This document shows, one piece after another, positions 39,731 through 49,777 of a stretch of DNA of 64,000 bases (positions are counted from its first letter, which is position 1; each line of letters opens with the position of its first letter). Both the position numbers and the translations under genes were made by a program. This DNA is from Podospora pseudoanserina. Its lineage: Eukaryota > Ascomycota > Sordariomycetes > Sordariales > Podosporaceae. Below the pieces are notes generated by a model, which worked only from the letters and a program-made list of their open reading frames with translations, was not told where the DNA came from and did not search any database. Location of the stretch: the NCBI RefSeq assembly GCF_035222485.1, contig NC_085925.1, positions 1,116,001 through 1,180,000 of the forward strand. Reading direction: 5' to 3'.

Positions 39731-42178
39731 ATGAACGCCCTGCTCAGGAATGCCTACAAGTGGCCGAAATGCACACCACCAGTGTCCGCAGCAGCGTTTT
39801 CCACCGCGCCGTCGCCGTGGCGCAAAGCGGCCAACTCGTCGTCCAAATCCAGGGAGCGTGAGAGGAACATTATAAATTTGCACCACGAAATCAACGACAG
39901 CCTCGACCAGCTCAAAGACAGCCTCGACCATGGCGAATCCTCGTCCCGCGGCGGCCGCCCCAGTAAGAACAAGTCCACCTTCAGCCAGAAGCGTAGCTAT
40001 CAGATGTTTGAGGTGCTCGTCAACGCCAGGGTGAACAAGGTGATGCGAGAGATGGGCGATTATAGGGACCGGCAGGAGGATTGGCGGGCCTTTGGCGTCA
40101 ACAACCAGGTGCAGCTCGACAGCTCGATCGGCCTCTTCAAGAAGGCGCTCGACACATGTTTTGCGAAAGCCACTGAGAAAGGCATGATTAGTCGTTCGGA
40201 CAACCCCCTATTCTGGAATCTGCGGAATTCTTTTGTCAAGGGCGACAACAGGGGGCTCAGCTCGGAGCTGGTGCACAGTTTTCAGACGTTCTTGATGAAG
40301 GAGCGTTTCCCAGACGCCATCAACGAGCTGCACAGAGAGATCGCCGACCTACGGTTTCCCTACGAGTGGTACCCGGCGACTAGGATGCTGCAGCGCACCG
40401 TTCATCTTCACGTCGGCCCAACAAACTCTGGGAAGACTTACAACGCCCTCAAGGCTCTGGAAGGCGCCAAGACGGGGATATACGCTGGGCCGTTGCGGCT
40501 GTTGGCCCATGAGATCTGGTCACGGTTTGCAGCCAAGGGCAAGCCATGCGCTCTGGTCACGGGTGAAGAGGTCAGGATACCCGAGGGCGTCGACAGGTGG
40601 TTCCACAGCTGCACGGTCGAAATGTCGCCCCTGAACAAACCGGTAGATGTGGCCGTCGTTGACGAGATTCAAATGATCGCCAGCGAGGACCGCGGATGGG
40701 CCTGGACACAGGCTGTTTTGGGCCTGCAAGCTAAAGAGCTTCATCTCTGCGGAGAGGACAGAGTTGTCGAGCTGATCCAGGACCTCTGCGCCAGGATCGG
40801 CGACAGGTGCATCGTTCACCGGTACCAGCGCCTGAACCCGCTCGAGACCATGTCCAAGTCTCTTCGTGGAGACTTTAGGAATCTGGAAAAAGGCGATGCG
40901 GTCGTTGCCTTCAGCCGTGTCGCACTGCACAAGCTCAAGGCCGGTATCGAGCAGGCAACCGGAAAGAGATGCGCCATCGTGTACGGCAGTCTGCCTCCGG
41001 AAACAAGAGCTCAACAGGCGGCGCTCTTCAACGATCCAAATAACGAGTACGACTACCTGGTCGCCAGCGACGCCATCGGCATGGGGTTGAACCTGGAGAT
41101 CAAACGAGTCATCTTTGAGTCATCTTCCAAGTTTGACGGCAACAAAGTGCGAAGTCTGACCGTTCCCGAAATCAAACAGATCGGCGGCCGCGCTGGTCGG
41201 TACAGGACGGCTTCCGCCGAGATTGCTTCCGCGCAAGAGGGTGCTGCCGGTGGAGAGGAAGCGGTGGAAGCAAAGGTGGAATCCAACACTGGATGGGTGA
41301 CGGCGTTTGATTTTCGGGATCTGCAGGACATCCAAAATGCTTTTCAAAAAGAGGCAAAGCCCATTGAGACGGCCGGCCTGTTCCCTCCGGCGAACATCAT
41401 CGAACGCTTCCATACCTACTTTCCCCCAAGAACACCCACGTCGTTTGTCCTGACCAGATTACGGGAACTGGCCAGACTGTCGCCACGGTTCCACCTCTGC
41501 GACTTTGACACGGCACTCGAAATCGCCGATGCCATCCAGCCATACAACCTCAGCGTCGCCGACCGCTGCGTCTTCCTCAACTGCCCCGTCTCCTTCCGGG
41601 TATCCCGTGACAGAGAGAGCAACGGCCAGAGAGAGGCGCTCCAGGCGTTTGCCAAGTGCGTTGCCGAGATGGGGAGCGGTCATCTGTTAGACTTCGACTG
41701 CATCGACCTGAGCATTCTGGACATGGACGAGGAAACGAGGATGACCATGTTCAACAACTCAGCCTACTTGCAGAGCCTCGAACGGCTGCACCAGATTATC
41801 ACCATGTATCTCTGGCTGAGCTATCGCTACGAGGGCGTGTTCCAAAGCCAGTCGATGGCGTTCAAGGTCAAGGAGATTGTGGAGGACAGGATCACCGAGT
41901 TCCTTGACAAGCTTACGTATGTTACGTACTCGCAGGCCAGGCGTCGGCAGGCCATGCGTGAGGCGGCCGAGAGACATAAGAAGGCCGAGGAGCAGTTGCT
42001 GGGGGAGGAGGAGCAGGAGCATTTGCAGGAGCATCACGAGGAAGAGCCGGAGGAGCCGATCATCGAGATTGTGGAGGAGCTGGATCCGGAGGCGATCATT
42101 GGGGAGGCTATCGAAGAGGGGGGGACTGGGGAGCGGGAGCCAGGACCGGACGCTGAGAAGAATCAGGGGTCGGGGTGA
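39731..42178 (+). CDS. SUV3: Mitochondrial ATP-dependent RNA helicase SUV3 (degradosome)
   Basis: Unwinds RNA for the mitochondrial degradosome with the RNase Dss1/PNPase. Single exon, 815 residues. An N-terminal basic, Ser/Ala-rich presequence (MNALLRNAYKWPKCTPPVSA) is suited to mitochondrial import. The helicase core shows LHVGPTNSGKTYNAL (Walker A, about 230), YAGPLRLLAHEIW, ALVTGEEVR, VAVVDEIQMI (DEIQ box, about 310), AFSRVALHKLK, CAIVYGSLPPETR, VASDAIGMGLNLEI and the arginine-finger motif QIGGRAGRY (about 484). The C-terminal region includes the Suv3 small domain and a long acidic Glu-rich tail (residues about 755-815). Downstream is a (GATGG)8 repeat. Confidence 0.96.
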   Translation: MNALLRNAYKWPKCTPPVSAAAFSTAPSPWRKAANSSSKSRERERNIINLHHEINDSLDQLKDSLDHGESSSRGGRPSKNKSTFSQKRSYQMFEVLVNARVNKVMREMGDYRDRQEDWRAFGVNNQVQLDSSIGLFKKALDTCFAKATEKGMISRSDNPLFWNLRNSFVKGDNRGLSSELVHSFQTFLMKERFPDAINELHREIADLRFPYEWYPATRMLQRTVHLHVGPTNSGKTYNALKALEGAKTGIYAGPLRLLAHEIWSRFAAKGKPCALVTGEEVRIPEGVDRWFHSCTVEMSPLNKPVDVAVVDEIQMIASEDRGWAWTQAVLGLQAKELHLCGEDRVVELIQDLCARIGDRCIVHRYQRLNPLETMSKSLRGDFRNLEKGDAVVAFSRVALHKLKAGIEQATGKRCAIVYGSLPPETRAQQAALFNDPNNEYDYLVASDAIGMGLNLEIKRVIFESSSKFDGNKVRSLTVPEIKQIGGRAGRYRTASAEIASAQEGAAGGEEAVEAKVESNTGWVTAFDFRDLQDIQNAFQKEAKPIETAGLFPPANIIERFHTYFPPRTPTSFVLTRLRELARLSPRFHLCDFDTALEIADAIQPYNLSVADRCVFLNCPVSFRVSRDRESNGQREALQAFAKCVAEMGSGHLLDFDCIDLSILDMDEETRMTMFNNSAYLQSLERLHQIITMYLWLSYRYEGVFQSQSMAFKVKEIVEDRITEFLDKLTYVTYSQARRRQAMREAAERHKKAEEQLLGEEEQEHLQEHHEEEPEEPIIEIVEELDPEAIIGEAIEEGGTGEREPGPDAEKNQGSG

Positions 42179-42220
42179 GGGTGGAAATGCATGGGTTGTA
42201 CGATTTGGGTTTGCATATAG

Positions 42221-42260
42221 GATGGGATGGGATGGGATGGGATGGGATGGGATGGGATGG
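42221..42260. repeat. (GATGG)8 microsatellite
   Basis: Eight perfect GATGG pentamers directly downstream of the SUV3 stop codon, in its probable 3' UTR/terminator. Confidence 0.95.
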
Positions 42261-42636
42261 ATGTAACTTGTAACATTAGCAGTGTAGATGGTACGGCGTA
42301 CGATAGATAACATGTCTGATGAGTTGGAAATCAATCAGTTTGCACACATGTTCTGGCCTTGATAAGGTGTGGACAACCCTTGCTTGTTTGGCCGGGCGGG
42401 CCGCCAAGCTAGCTATGAAGTCATTACCCCAACCCAGCTACCCCACCTGATCGACCTTGAAGGGCCCCCCTTTCAGGCAACCAAACAGACGAACGCAGCG
42501 CTGCCCTCGGCAATCACAAACTCTCGGACCTATTCCGCATTCTTCACACAAGCTATATCCGCTCTCTTTCTCTGTGAACTATCCACCACCAAACATCAAC
42601 ACTCAGGCAAAGCCAACAACTCCCCAGACCGCCACA

Positions 42637-43371
42637 ATGTCCAACCCCGACCCCCCCACCACCACAGCGCCCGCCTTCATCCCCCTCGAAGCCAATCCAG
42701 AGCTCATGACAACCCTCCTCACCAACCTGGGCATGTCCCCCACCCTCGCCCTCCACGACGTCTACTCCCTCACCGACCCCGATTTGTTGTCTTTCATCCC
42801 CCGCCCAGCCTACGCCCTCCTCCTCGTCTTCCCCATCACCCCAACCTACGAATCCCACCGTCTGGCGGAGGACTCCCTCCTCCCCGACCACGTCCCCACC
42901 CCGGACTACCCCGTGATCTGGTTCAGACAGACGATCCGCAACGCCTGCGGGCTCATGGGCCTCCTCCACGCCATTGCTAATTCTCCCGCCGAGTTCATCA
43001 CCCCGGACAGCGACCTTGACAGGATTGTCAAGACGGCGTTGCCGCTGGACACGATCGGACGGGCGAGGTTGCTGGAGACAGAGGAGAGTTTGGCGAGGGC
43101 GCATAGGGCGGCGGCGGAGAGGGGGGACACGGCTGCTCCCGAGGCGACGGATGAGGTTGATTTGCATTATGTTGCTTTTGTCAAGGGGAGGGATGGGGGG
43201 CTTTGGGAGATGGATGGGAGACGGAAGGGGCCGATCAGGAGGGGGGAGTTGGAGGGGGAGGAGGATGTGTTGAGCGAGAAGGGGTTGGTATTGGGGGCGA
43301 GGAAGTTTTTGGAGAGGGAGGGGGGGGATTTGAGGTTTAGTGCTGTTGCGCTGGCGAGGGGGTATGATTAG
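42637..43371 (+). CDS. Ubiquitin C-terminal hydrolase, UCH family (Yuh1/UCHL3-like)
   Basis: Cysteine protease that frees small adducts from ubiquitin (and Rub1/NEDD8 in yeast). A single exon of 244 residues; the start at 42637 (MSNPDPPTTTAPAFIPLEAN) fits the short UCH N-terminus. Motifs: FIPLEANPELMTTLLTNLGM, LHDVYSLTDPDLLSFIPRP, the oxyanion Gln and catalytic Cys in WFRQTIRNACGLMGLLHA (Cys about 103), the crossover loop (ITPDSDLDRIVKTALPLD), the catalytic His in DEVDLHYVAFVK and the Asp in LWEMDGRRKGP. All catalytic residues are present. Codons switch from C-ending to G-ending near 43030. The gene follows SUV3 in tandem with 458 nt between. Confidence 0.94.
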   Translation: MSNPDPPTTTAPAFIPLEANPELMTTLLTNLGMSPTLALHDVYSLTDPDLLSFIPRPAYALLLVFPITPTYESHRLAEDSLLPDHVPTPDYPVIWFRQTIRNACGLMGLLHAIANSPAEFITPDSDLDRIVKTALPLDTIGRARLLETEESLARAHRAAAERGDTAAPEATDEVDLHYVAFVKGRDGGLWEMDGRRKGPIRRGELEGEEDVLSEKGLVLGARKFLEREGGDLRFSAVALARGYD

Positions 43372-46037
43372 GTGATGGTGATGGGTTGGTGATGGGTTGG
43401 GCATTGCTACGGGGCGTTTTTAGTGGTGGTGATTTTTATCTACTTTGTGTCAGAGGCAGGAGGAGAAAACAGGAGGGCGTTTGTGTCAGGGTAAGAGTTA
43501 TGTTGGTTTTGATCGCTGTAGGTCAATGTGACTGGTGACGATACAATATAACCTTTTTTCCCCTTTTCTCTTCGATATAACCATGACTTCAAAGTCCCGC
43601 TCCAACGCCCAGATTTGGCTCCTCGTCGGGTCGATTGCAGATGTACACCTCCCCTCCTCCACCGCCCCTCCCACCACCTGTGATCTTCCGGATGTTGTGG
43701 AGGACTGTCTGTAAGGGTTGGCGGGAGAGTCGGACGTGTTTTGATTCTTGGGCGTCCTGCCATTGGGCTATTTGGGAGGGGGTGGTGGGTTGGTATTCAC
43801 CTATGTGGAAGCGGGAGAGAGAGGGTTGTGGTCATGATGGTTGATACGCATGATGGCTGGAGGTTATCACGACGCAAGTAGGTGAGGCTCAGGTGAGGTT
43901 GGTGGGGAGATGCTCAGATGGTAGTTACAACATGGCACTTTTGACAGGTTTGGGGAAGCTGCTAGGTGGCAGTGAAGAGACGATTCTCCCATCTCAAAAA
44001 ATACTTTGCTTCTGTGGAATATCGACGCCTCGCTTTCGAGAAGCAATGCTCACCTTTGACGTGATGACGAGCATGATCATGGCATCAATATTGACTCCCA
44101 GAAAGGAACCTCTACCGCTCAGCTCGGGAGATGACGACTCCGATTGTATTGTGCAACGCCGCACAAGCAGCTCGGGGCGCGGGGGGGGGGGTTGGGTTAT
44201 TTAAAGCATCCAGAACGGGAGAGGGCGTCGACGAGAATGCTTCAACGACAGCCGGAAGGAACACGGTTGAGGAGGGAAAAACTTCGAGAACTTTGTTGTA
44301 GGACGACATCCTCAGCTGTCCCGGACGTCCCCAGGCGATGTGCATCGGCTGGCGGGAGAGGACACTGCCGTACGCAAATAAACGCAAACGAAGACCGGTG
44401 TGTCTTCCTTTTCATACAGGGAACAAGACAAGCAGGGCAGTGTAGCAGCAGGAATCCGTACCTGCAGCCAGCTAAATAACATTCCCGTCGTCAGCACACA
44501 TACATATCGCCGACCAACAAAATGCGCCGAGATGCAGCCCATGTCAGCTCTCTCCCCGCCGCCACCCGACAGACAGCCTTGACTCGCTGTCACTCTCACC
44601 CTCGCAAAGATATCGCACTGCTCGGCGGTTAGAGAGAGTGAGGCATGCAGTGCCGTTGAAATGCGGGCGAGAAACAGCATGAGAAACAAAGCAGCAACAA
44701 CGAGATCAAATCTCCATTAAGAGATGTCGATCTCCCCCCTCCTCCCAACCCCTGGCGCGTCTTGGGGGAGATCGTCACATCGACAATCGACGCAGGCGAG
44801 GAACATCCTGGCAGATCGACGAGCAGGGGTTGGGGAGGCACGGAAGGGAGCCAGGGACCCTTGCGGCGGACGGACCCAAAAGACGCAACCCACGATCCTC
44901 TCTTTGGGAAGACTCCGGAGATCGAGGTTTAGCTTGCCGAAAGAAGCAACGAGAGCCATGTGTCGAGGCCTGAAACCAGGCCACGCTAAAAGACAGGAAG
45001 TGAAATCGAGTCTTCAGCAAAAGACTCTTTTTCTTTTCTGAAGAAAAACTGGTGACGGCAAAGATATGCATGATTCATGCTAATTTTCAGCCCGTCAATC
45101 TTCACCATCTTCACAGGACAAACGGACCTGTGGTACCTGCCAATGTCTCATTTGCCGTCCGTCTTCAGCCACAGGCCATCGTTGGTCTCTCAAGTATCTA
45201 TGTCGAGGATTGACCTCCAACAAGACCTGTCACTGTCATCCCAAAGGGACACAACTCCGGGGGATCAGACCTCTCTGCCGAGACGGCCCAACCACGCCGT
45301 CGACACGCAGGAGCAAACGCACGGTCTTTGAATGCTGCCTCGACTTGCTCGACAACACTGTTCGGACTCGTCCCAGAGACCGCTAGAACAGTTTAGCCGC
45401 TTTGGCGCTGTTTTTTTTCTTCCCGTGCAAACGCAGAGAAACAACCCCTCCTTACCCTCCTCCTTCAAACAACGCTCCCCGTCCTGCCTTGCCCTGCAGA
45501 TGCCGTGCCGTGCAGCTAGAAGACTGCTCGCCTCCAATGATAGGCTGCGAGACTTTTTGAATCCCCGCGGCGCGCAAACTTTTTGCTCTGGTCCCACGAT
45601 GTGTGAGAGCCCATGGCTACACACGGGGGTGTTTGATGACTGAGTGTTATCTTCCTCTCACACTACGGAAGCGGCGTGTGGTACTGCTGGCACCCCCAGA
45701 CAATGCTTTCTCGGTTCACATCCCAACCAGGTGCTTGTGCTACCGAGCGTAGTCGTGATCTGCTAGCCCCCCCGCCGTCTGCCATCTCAATATATCCTAC
45801 CACGACTCTAGCCTTGTCCCCGAGGTAGAGCTCAGCTGTTCCTCCCCTTTCTTTCCCCACCCCATGCTCCCAGGCGATCCTTTGAGTGCTGTCCACCTGA
45901 TTCCTTGTGATTTTTCCATTCTATTCTGCTTCCCTCCTTTTCATTCTACATCTTTCTTTCTTTTTTTCTTTTTCTATTATTATTACGTTTTTGACCAAAG
46001 GTAGCCTGGGGACGAATGGGCTATCCTCTTTTCGAAT
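43372..46037. other. Long region without a convincing gene; includes the leader of the next + gene
   Basis: About 2.7 kb with frames of at most about 125 codons, none with recognisable features or the coding skew of neighbours. The 3' third is TC-rich (T-runs near 45410, 45960 and 45985) and likely contains promoter and 5' UTR of the gene at 46038. Confidence 0.5.
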
Positions 46038-47452
46038 ATGGGCATCTTCAGCTTTCTCTCAAGAAAGTCTCATGACAAGCACAAGGCTGCTTCTCTAAGA
46101 GCACACGCCTATGACACGACAGCCGCTGGGACTGTCCCTATTCAAGGTGAGCATGTCAACAATATTGCTGCGGGTAGAGATCCAAGTGAGCTTACACGTG
46201 TAGGAGCATACCCAGTAGCAGGCAATGGTCCCAATGTTTTCGATACGCTGTCTGGGGGACGACCAGACTCTCGTCATGCACAGCTTTCGTCGACGGTGCC
46301 GGATAATCACAACGGAGCTGCGCCTGCCCCTGGGGTTCCTCGTTATCGAGACCCGACTACTGACCGACCAAACACGGCTCCCAATGGGCAGCCAACGTTG
46401 CAACATGTGAGCTCCGGGACCAGGTTGAGGAAGGCTGCCAAGAAAGGTCCTCCCATCTCTTTCAAGATGCTTCGAAGCGTTGGCTCTACTATCAGTGGCG
46501 GCTCGCGGCCAGGATCGAAGGGTTCCGAGTACGAAACCAAGAGTACCTTGCGAGGTACTGTCAGCCATTCACGCTCCAGCTCAATGCGTAGCGAAAGTGG
46601 CAGGTTCAGAGATATCCTCGACGCCCATTCCGAGCTCAAGCCTCCCGACTTTCGAGCCAGAGTCAAGGCTGCCGGTGCCAAGGACTATGGAGAGGACGTT
46701 GCCGAAAGGAACATGGGAGAAAATGGGTTTGATCTGGAGTCAGAGCATGTCAAGGCCTTCTACAACAGCCATCCGAGCGCACCCCGGCCGAGAAGGTCAG
46801 CCCCTGCTCTCAACCCAAGAAGCTCGAGGCACACGATTCGGGAGGCACAGAATGGTCAACAACCACCAAAAAGGCCGATGGCTCCCCCACCTGCTTCCAT
46901 CGCCCCGTCTCAGCGCTCTCTGCCCCAAACACTGCCGGGCCAGACGCCCCGACACAAGCCCGCCGAGACCGCCCTGTACGCTGACATGAAAACCACGGGC
47001 GGCGGACACCTGAAGCGACGGGTATCAGTCAACACCTACATGCCTCCAGCTTCCTTCCAGAACACCAGCGCCGTCTCCTTGAGCAAGGTGCACGGCTCAG
47101 AGATCAACACCATCGACCTGGACATTCTGAAGCCGCCGATTGTGATGGGTGCTCCGAGGACAAGCGGGGAGACCCCGCGGACGGCGAGGATACCGCGGGA
47201 TTCGGTGATGCTCGCGAGGAGGAAGGTGTCGATACCGGGCCACCTTGCTCGGCGTGACAGCTCTTCTCCAGAAAGGACGTTTTCTCTCCGGTCAGCTACC
47301 ACCCGACCCCAGCACCAACACCAGCGTGCGTCAATGAGTAGTTCAGCCAGCGCATCGTTTTCCCCCCGCCACCGTCACAGTTTACACACGTTGCACTCGT
47401 CTATTTCTTCGTCTGGTGTTCAGAGCTGGGATGGCAGCACGTTTCTTCAGGG

Positions 47453-47483
<31 letters not shown>

Positions 47484-48819
47484 CCGCTGGCTTACCCACG
47501 TCGTCTTCACACTGCTACTCAACCCTTTCAGCCACTGTCCGTGTCTGAGGTTGATGTTGACGCTGTGGATGATTGGGTGGAATTTTGTTCTTGTTAGTGA
47601 TTTTTTTTTTCTTCTCTTTCTTTCTTCTTTTTCTCATTTTTTTTCTTCTTTTTTTCCTTATTTCGACACTCACCCATTTTTTTGCTCAGCGACCATGTGC
47701 TAACTTTGCGTGTTCTCTCTTCTAGCCCACAAGACAGCTTCTACAACCCCTAAACCTACCGCTTCCTCATTGACAAACCTGGGGTTTCGTCATCCCCTCT
47801 CCATGATGGGAAGCACACCGCCACCGCCGCCCTTGAACCCCCCCGCCCGACCGGCAACCGCTGTACCGTTTGAGATCCCTGAACATCACGTCCCGATTCG
47901 CACGAGGAGTTTGAGAGGTTACTCGGCCTCGTCCGGGACACCGACCACGCACACCATCACGGTTAGATCCTCCTCCAGTCCTGGACGTCCGCAGTCACGA
48001 ACGACGGTCACGTCTGCGTCTGTGGATGATGACAGTCTGGCGCCCGAGGCGGTCAAGCTTGCTGAGGGGGAGGATGATGGTGGGTTTAATATGGATGATC
48101 ACATTTCTTCGGATGAGGTCGATAGCGTTCTCGGGTGCGGGGGGAAAAAGCCGAGCGGGGAGGGGGAGGAAGAGCTGCTCTGGAAGGAGGAGGGGTATGG
48201 GGGTGGGGGGTTGATGTTGCCGGGGTTGTGGGAGGTTTTTCCGGAGGCGAAGGTAAAGGGGAGTTATGATGGGATTGGGGATAGTTTTGGGCCTAGGGGC
48301 GGGGGGAGGAGGAGGAGGAGGAGGAGGAGGTATGTGATTGATACGGGGGTTGAGTATGGGAGTAGTGGTGATGAGGGAGAGGGGTTTGGTGAGGAGAGGA
48401 GGGAGGAGGAGGAGGAAGAGGAGGAGATGGTGAGGGGGAGGGGGGTGGTTGTTGGAAGGGTGAGGGGCAGGGGAAGGAGAAGGGGGAAATTGGAGGGGAT
48501 TTATGGAGAAAAGGAGGGGAGTGATGCTGATGATGAGGAGGGGACGCCGAGGGGGAGGAGGGCGTCGGTGGGGAGTTATTACATGGAGTTGAGGGAGAAG
48601 GTTGGGGTGGGGGTTATGGAGGAGGAGAAGGAGGTGATGGGCAAAGTGGATGCGGCTGCTGCGGTTAGGATGAGGAAGCAGGCCAAGTGTGCGGAGAGGG
48701 CGGCTGGTGGGGGAAGGGTTAGGCTGCGAACGGGAGGGGAGGGGGCGGCGAATATTGGGGTCAGGAGGAACAAGTCGGTGCCGGTGTTGTGTGTTGAAGG
48801 GGAGGAGTACAGGGGGTGA
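46038..48819 (+). CDS. Large disordered fungal protein of unknown function
   Basis: Two exons: 46038-47592 and 47726-48819; intron 47593-47725 (GTTAGT..TCTAG, T-rich, 133 nt, the longest here). 882 residues, joined in phase as VEFCS-S-HKTASTTPKPT. The start MGIFSFLSRKSHDKHKAASL is a conserved-looking basic N-terminus. A fairly ordered part follows (GPPISFKMLRSVGSTISGGS, AGAKDYGEDVAERNMGENGF). The rest is Ser/Pro/Arg-rich with basic and Thr-repeat stretches (TTTTTTTTTT from a CAA/ACA repeat near 47456-47482). The second exon is extreme: G-rich, coding Gly, Glu and Arg runs (RRRRRRRR, EEEEEEEE). No domain recognised; by composition it may be a cortical or scaffold protein. Confidence 0.8.
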
Positions 48820-49777
48820 ATTTGTGTTTCTGGTAGGGTTTGGTGTTTTGGATTTTGGTGTGAATAGGTCCGCACTGTTTGGGTTTTGCTGTTTGTTTTG
48901 GATTTCGGACACTCATTGCTAGGGAGTTGTTGGGTTTTCTTTTGTTTCCTCGAGGGGGCGGTTAATACTCTCTGAATGAATCGAGGCAGGAGGACCTCAC
49001 GGGAGGAAGCTGGCGAGCGGACAAATGGCATCGAGATACCACGGCAGCAACAACGACATTGACGGGACATTATCATCTTTCTTACGGAATGGGACACAAA
49101 ATGGCAGCACAACATAATATGACGGCGGCAAGGCAAAGGCTAGTAGGCCGGGAAAAGGGGGAAGGCACTGGCTTACTTACATCTATCTGTCTGGCTTTGG
49201 CATGCATTGGGTACATAGATTGGGTGTTTTCTTGGAGGGAATCACATTTGGATATATTTAAGGTGTGATAATGTATGGGATGGGAATCCAAAATGATGAA
49301 CACATTTTTGCACCTCTGAATTGTGCTCGAGTTATTCTAGACATGACCACGTACGGGCTGCGAAATGGGGAAAGGGAGGGTTAGGGTTAAGCACCTATGA
49401 ATCTCAAGCAGCCGTGAGCCGCAAACCCATTCTCCGGGCTGACTCAAACGGGCAAGTTTGGCCGAGCTTGATGTGTGAGGGGCAACTTCTCAACGCTTAA
49501 ACTCACTTCGTTGGGGGAAGGATTATCTGCGATTCTCCCGCCGTTGAAGAGCTCAGAGGGTTTCATCGCATCGGCAAAAATAAACGGTCTGAAAACAAAG
49601 GGCATAAACAACAGCTCGACTCTGGCCATTCCTTGACGACACAGCAGTAGCTCATCAGCCTGAGCCCACTATTCACAACCTCACCACTTGATTACCTACC
49701 TACCTACCTTTGAGCCATCAACACCAGCATCATTCATTCCCACGGCGCACAAATCCCAGGAATCTCACACGGCAAAA
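48820..49777. promoter_or_regulatory. SLH1 upstream region
   Basis: 3' flank of the disordered-protein gene and promoter of the Slh1 gene. TTAGGGTTA at 49381-49389 is a telobox-like motif about 390 nt upstream of the start codon. A CCTA repeat (about 49697-49708) lies closer to the start. No gene seen. Confidence 0.45.

Noticed and set aside
43440-45640. Several 60-125-codon frames between the UCH gene and the 46038 gene
   Set aside because: They overlap on both strands, show no codon skew, domains or phase-compatible introns.
47995-48912. 305-codon minus-strand frame rich in Pro/Leu/Arg/His
   Set aside because: Antisense shadow of the extremely G-rich second exon of the 46038 gene.
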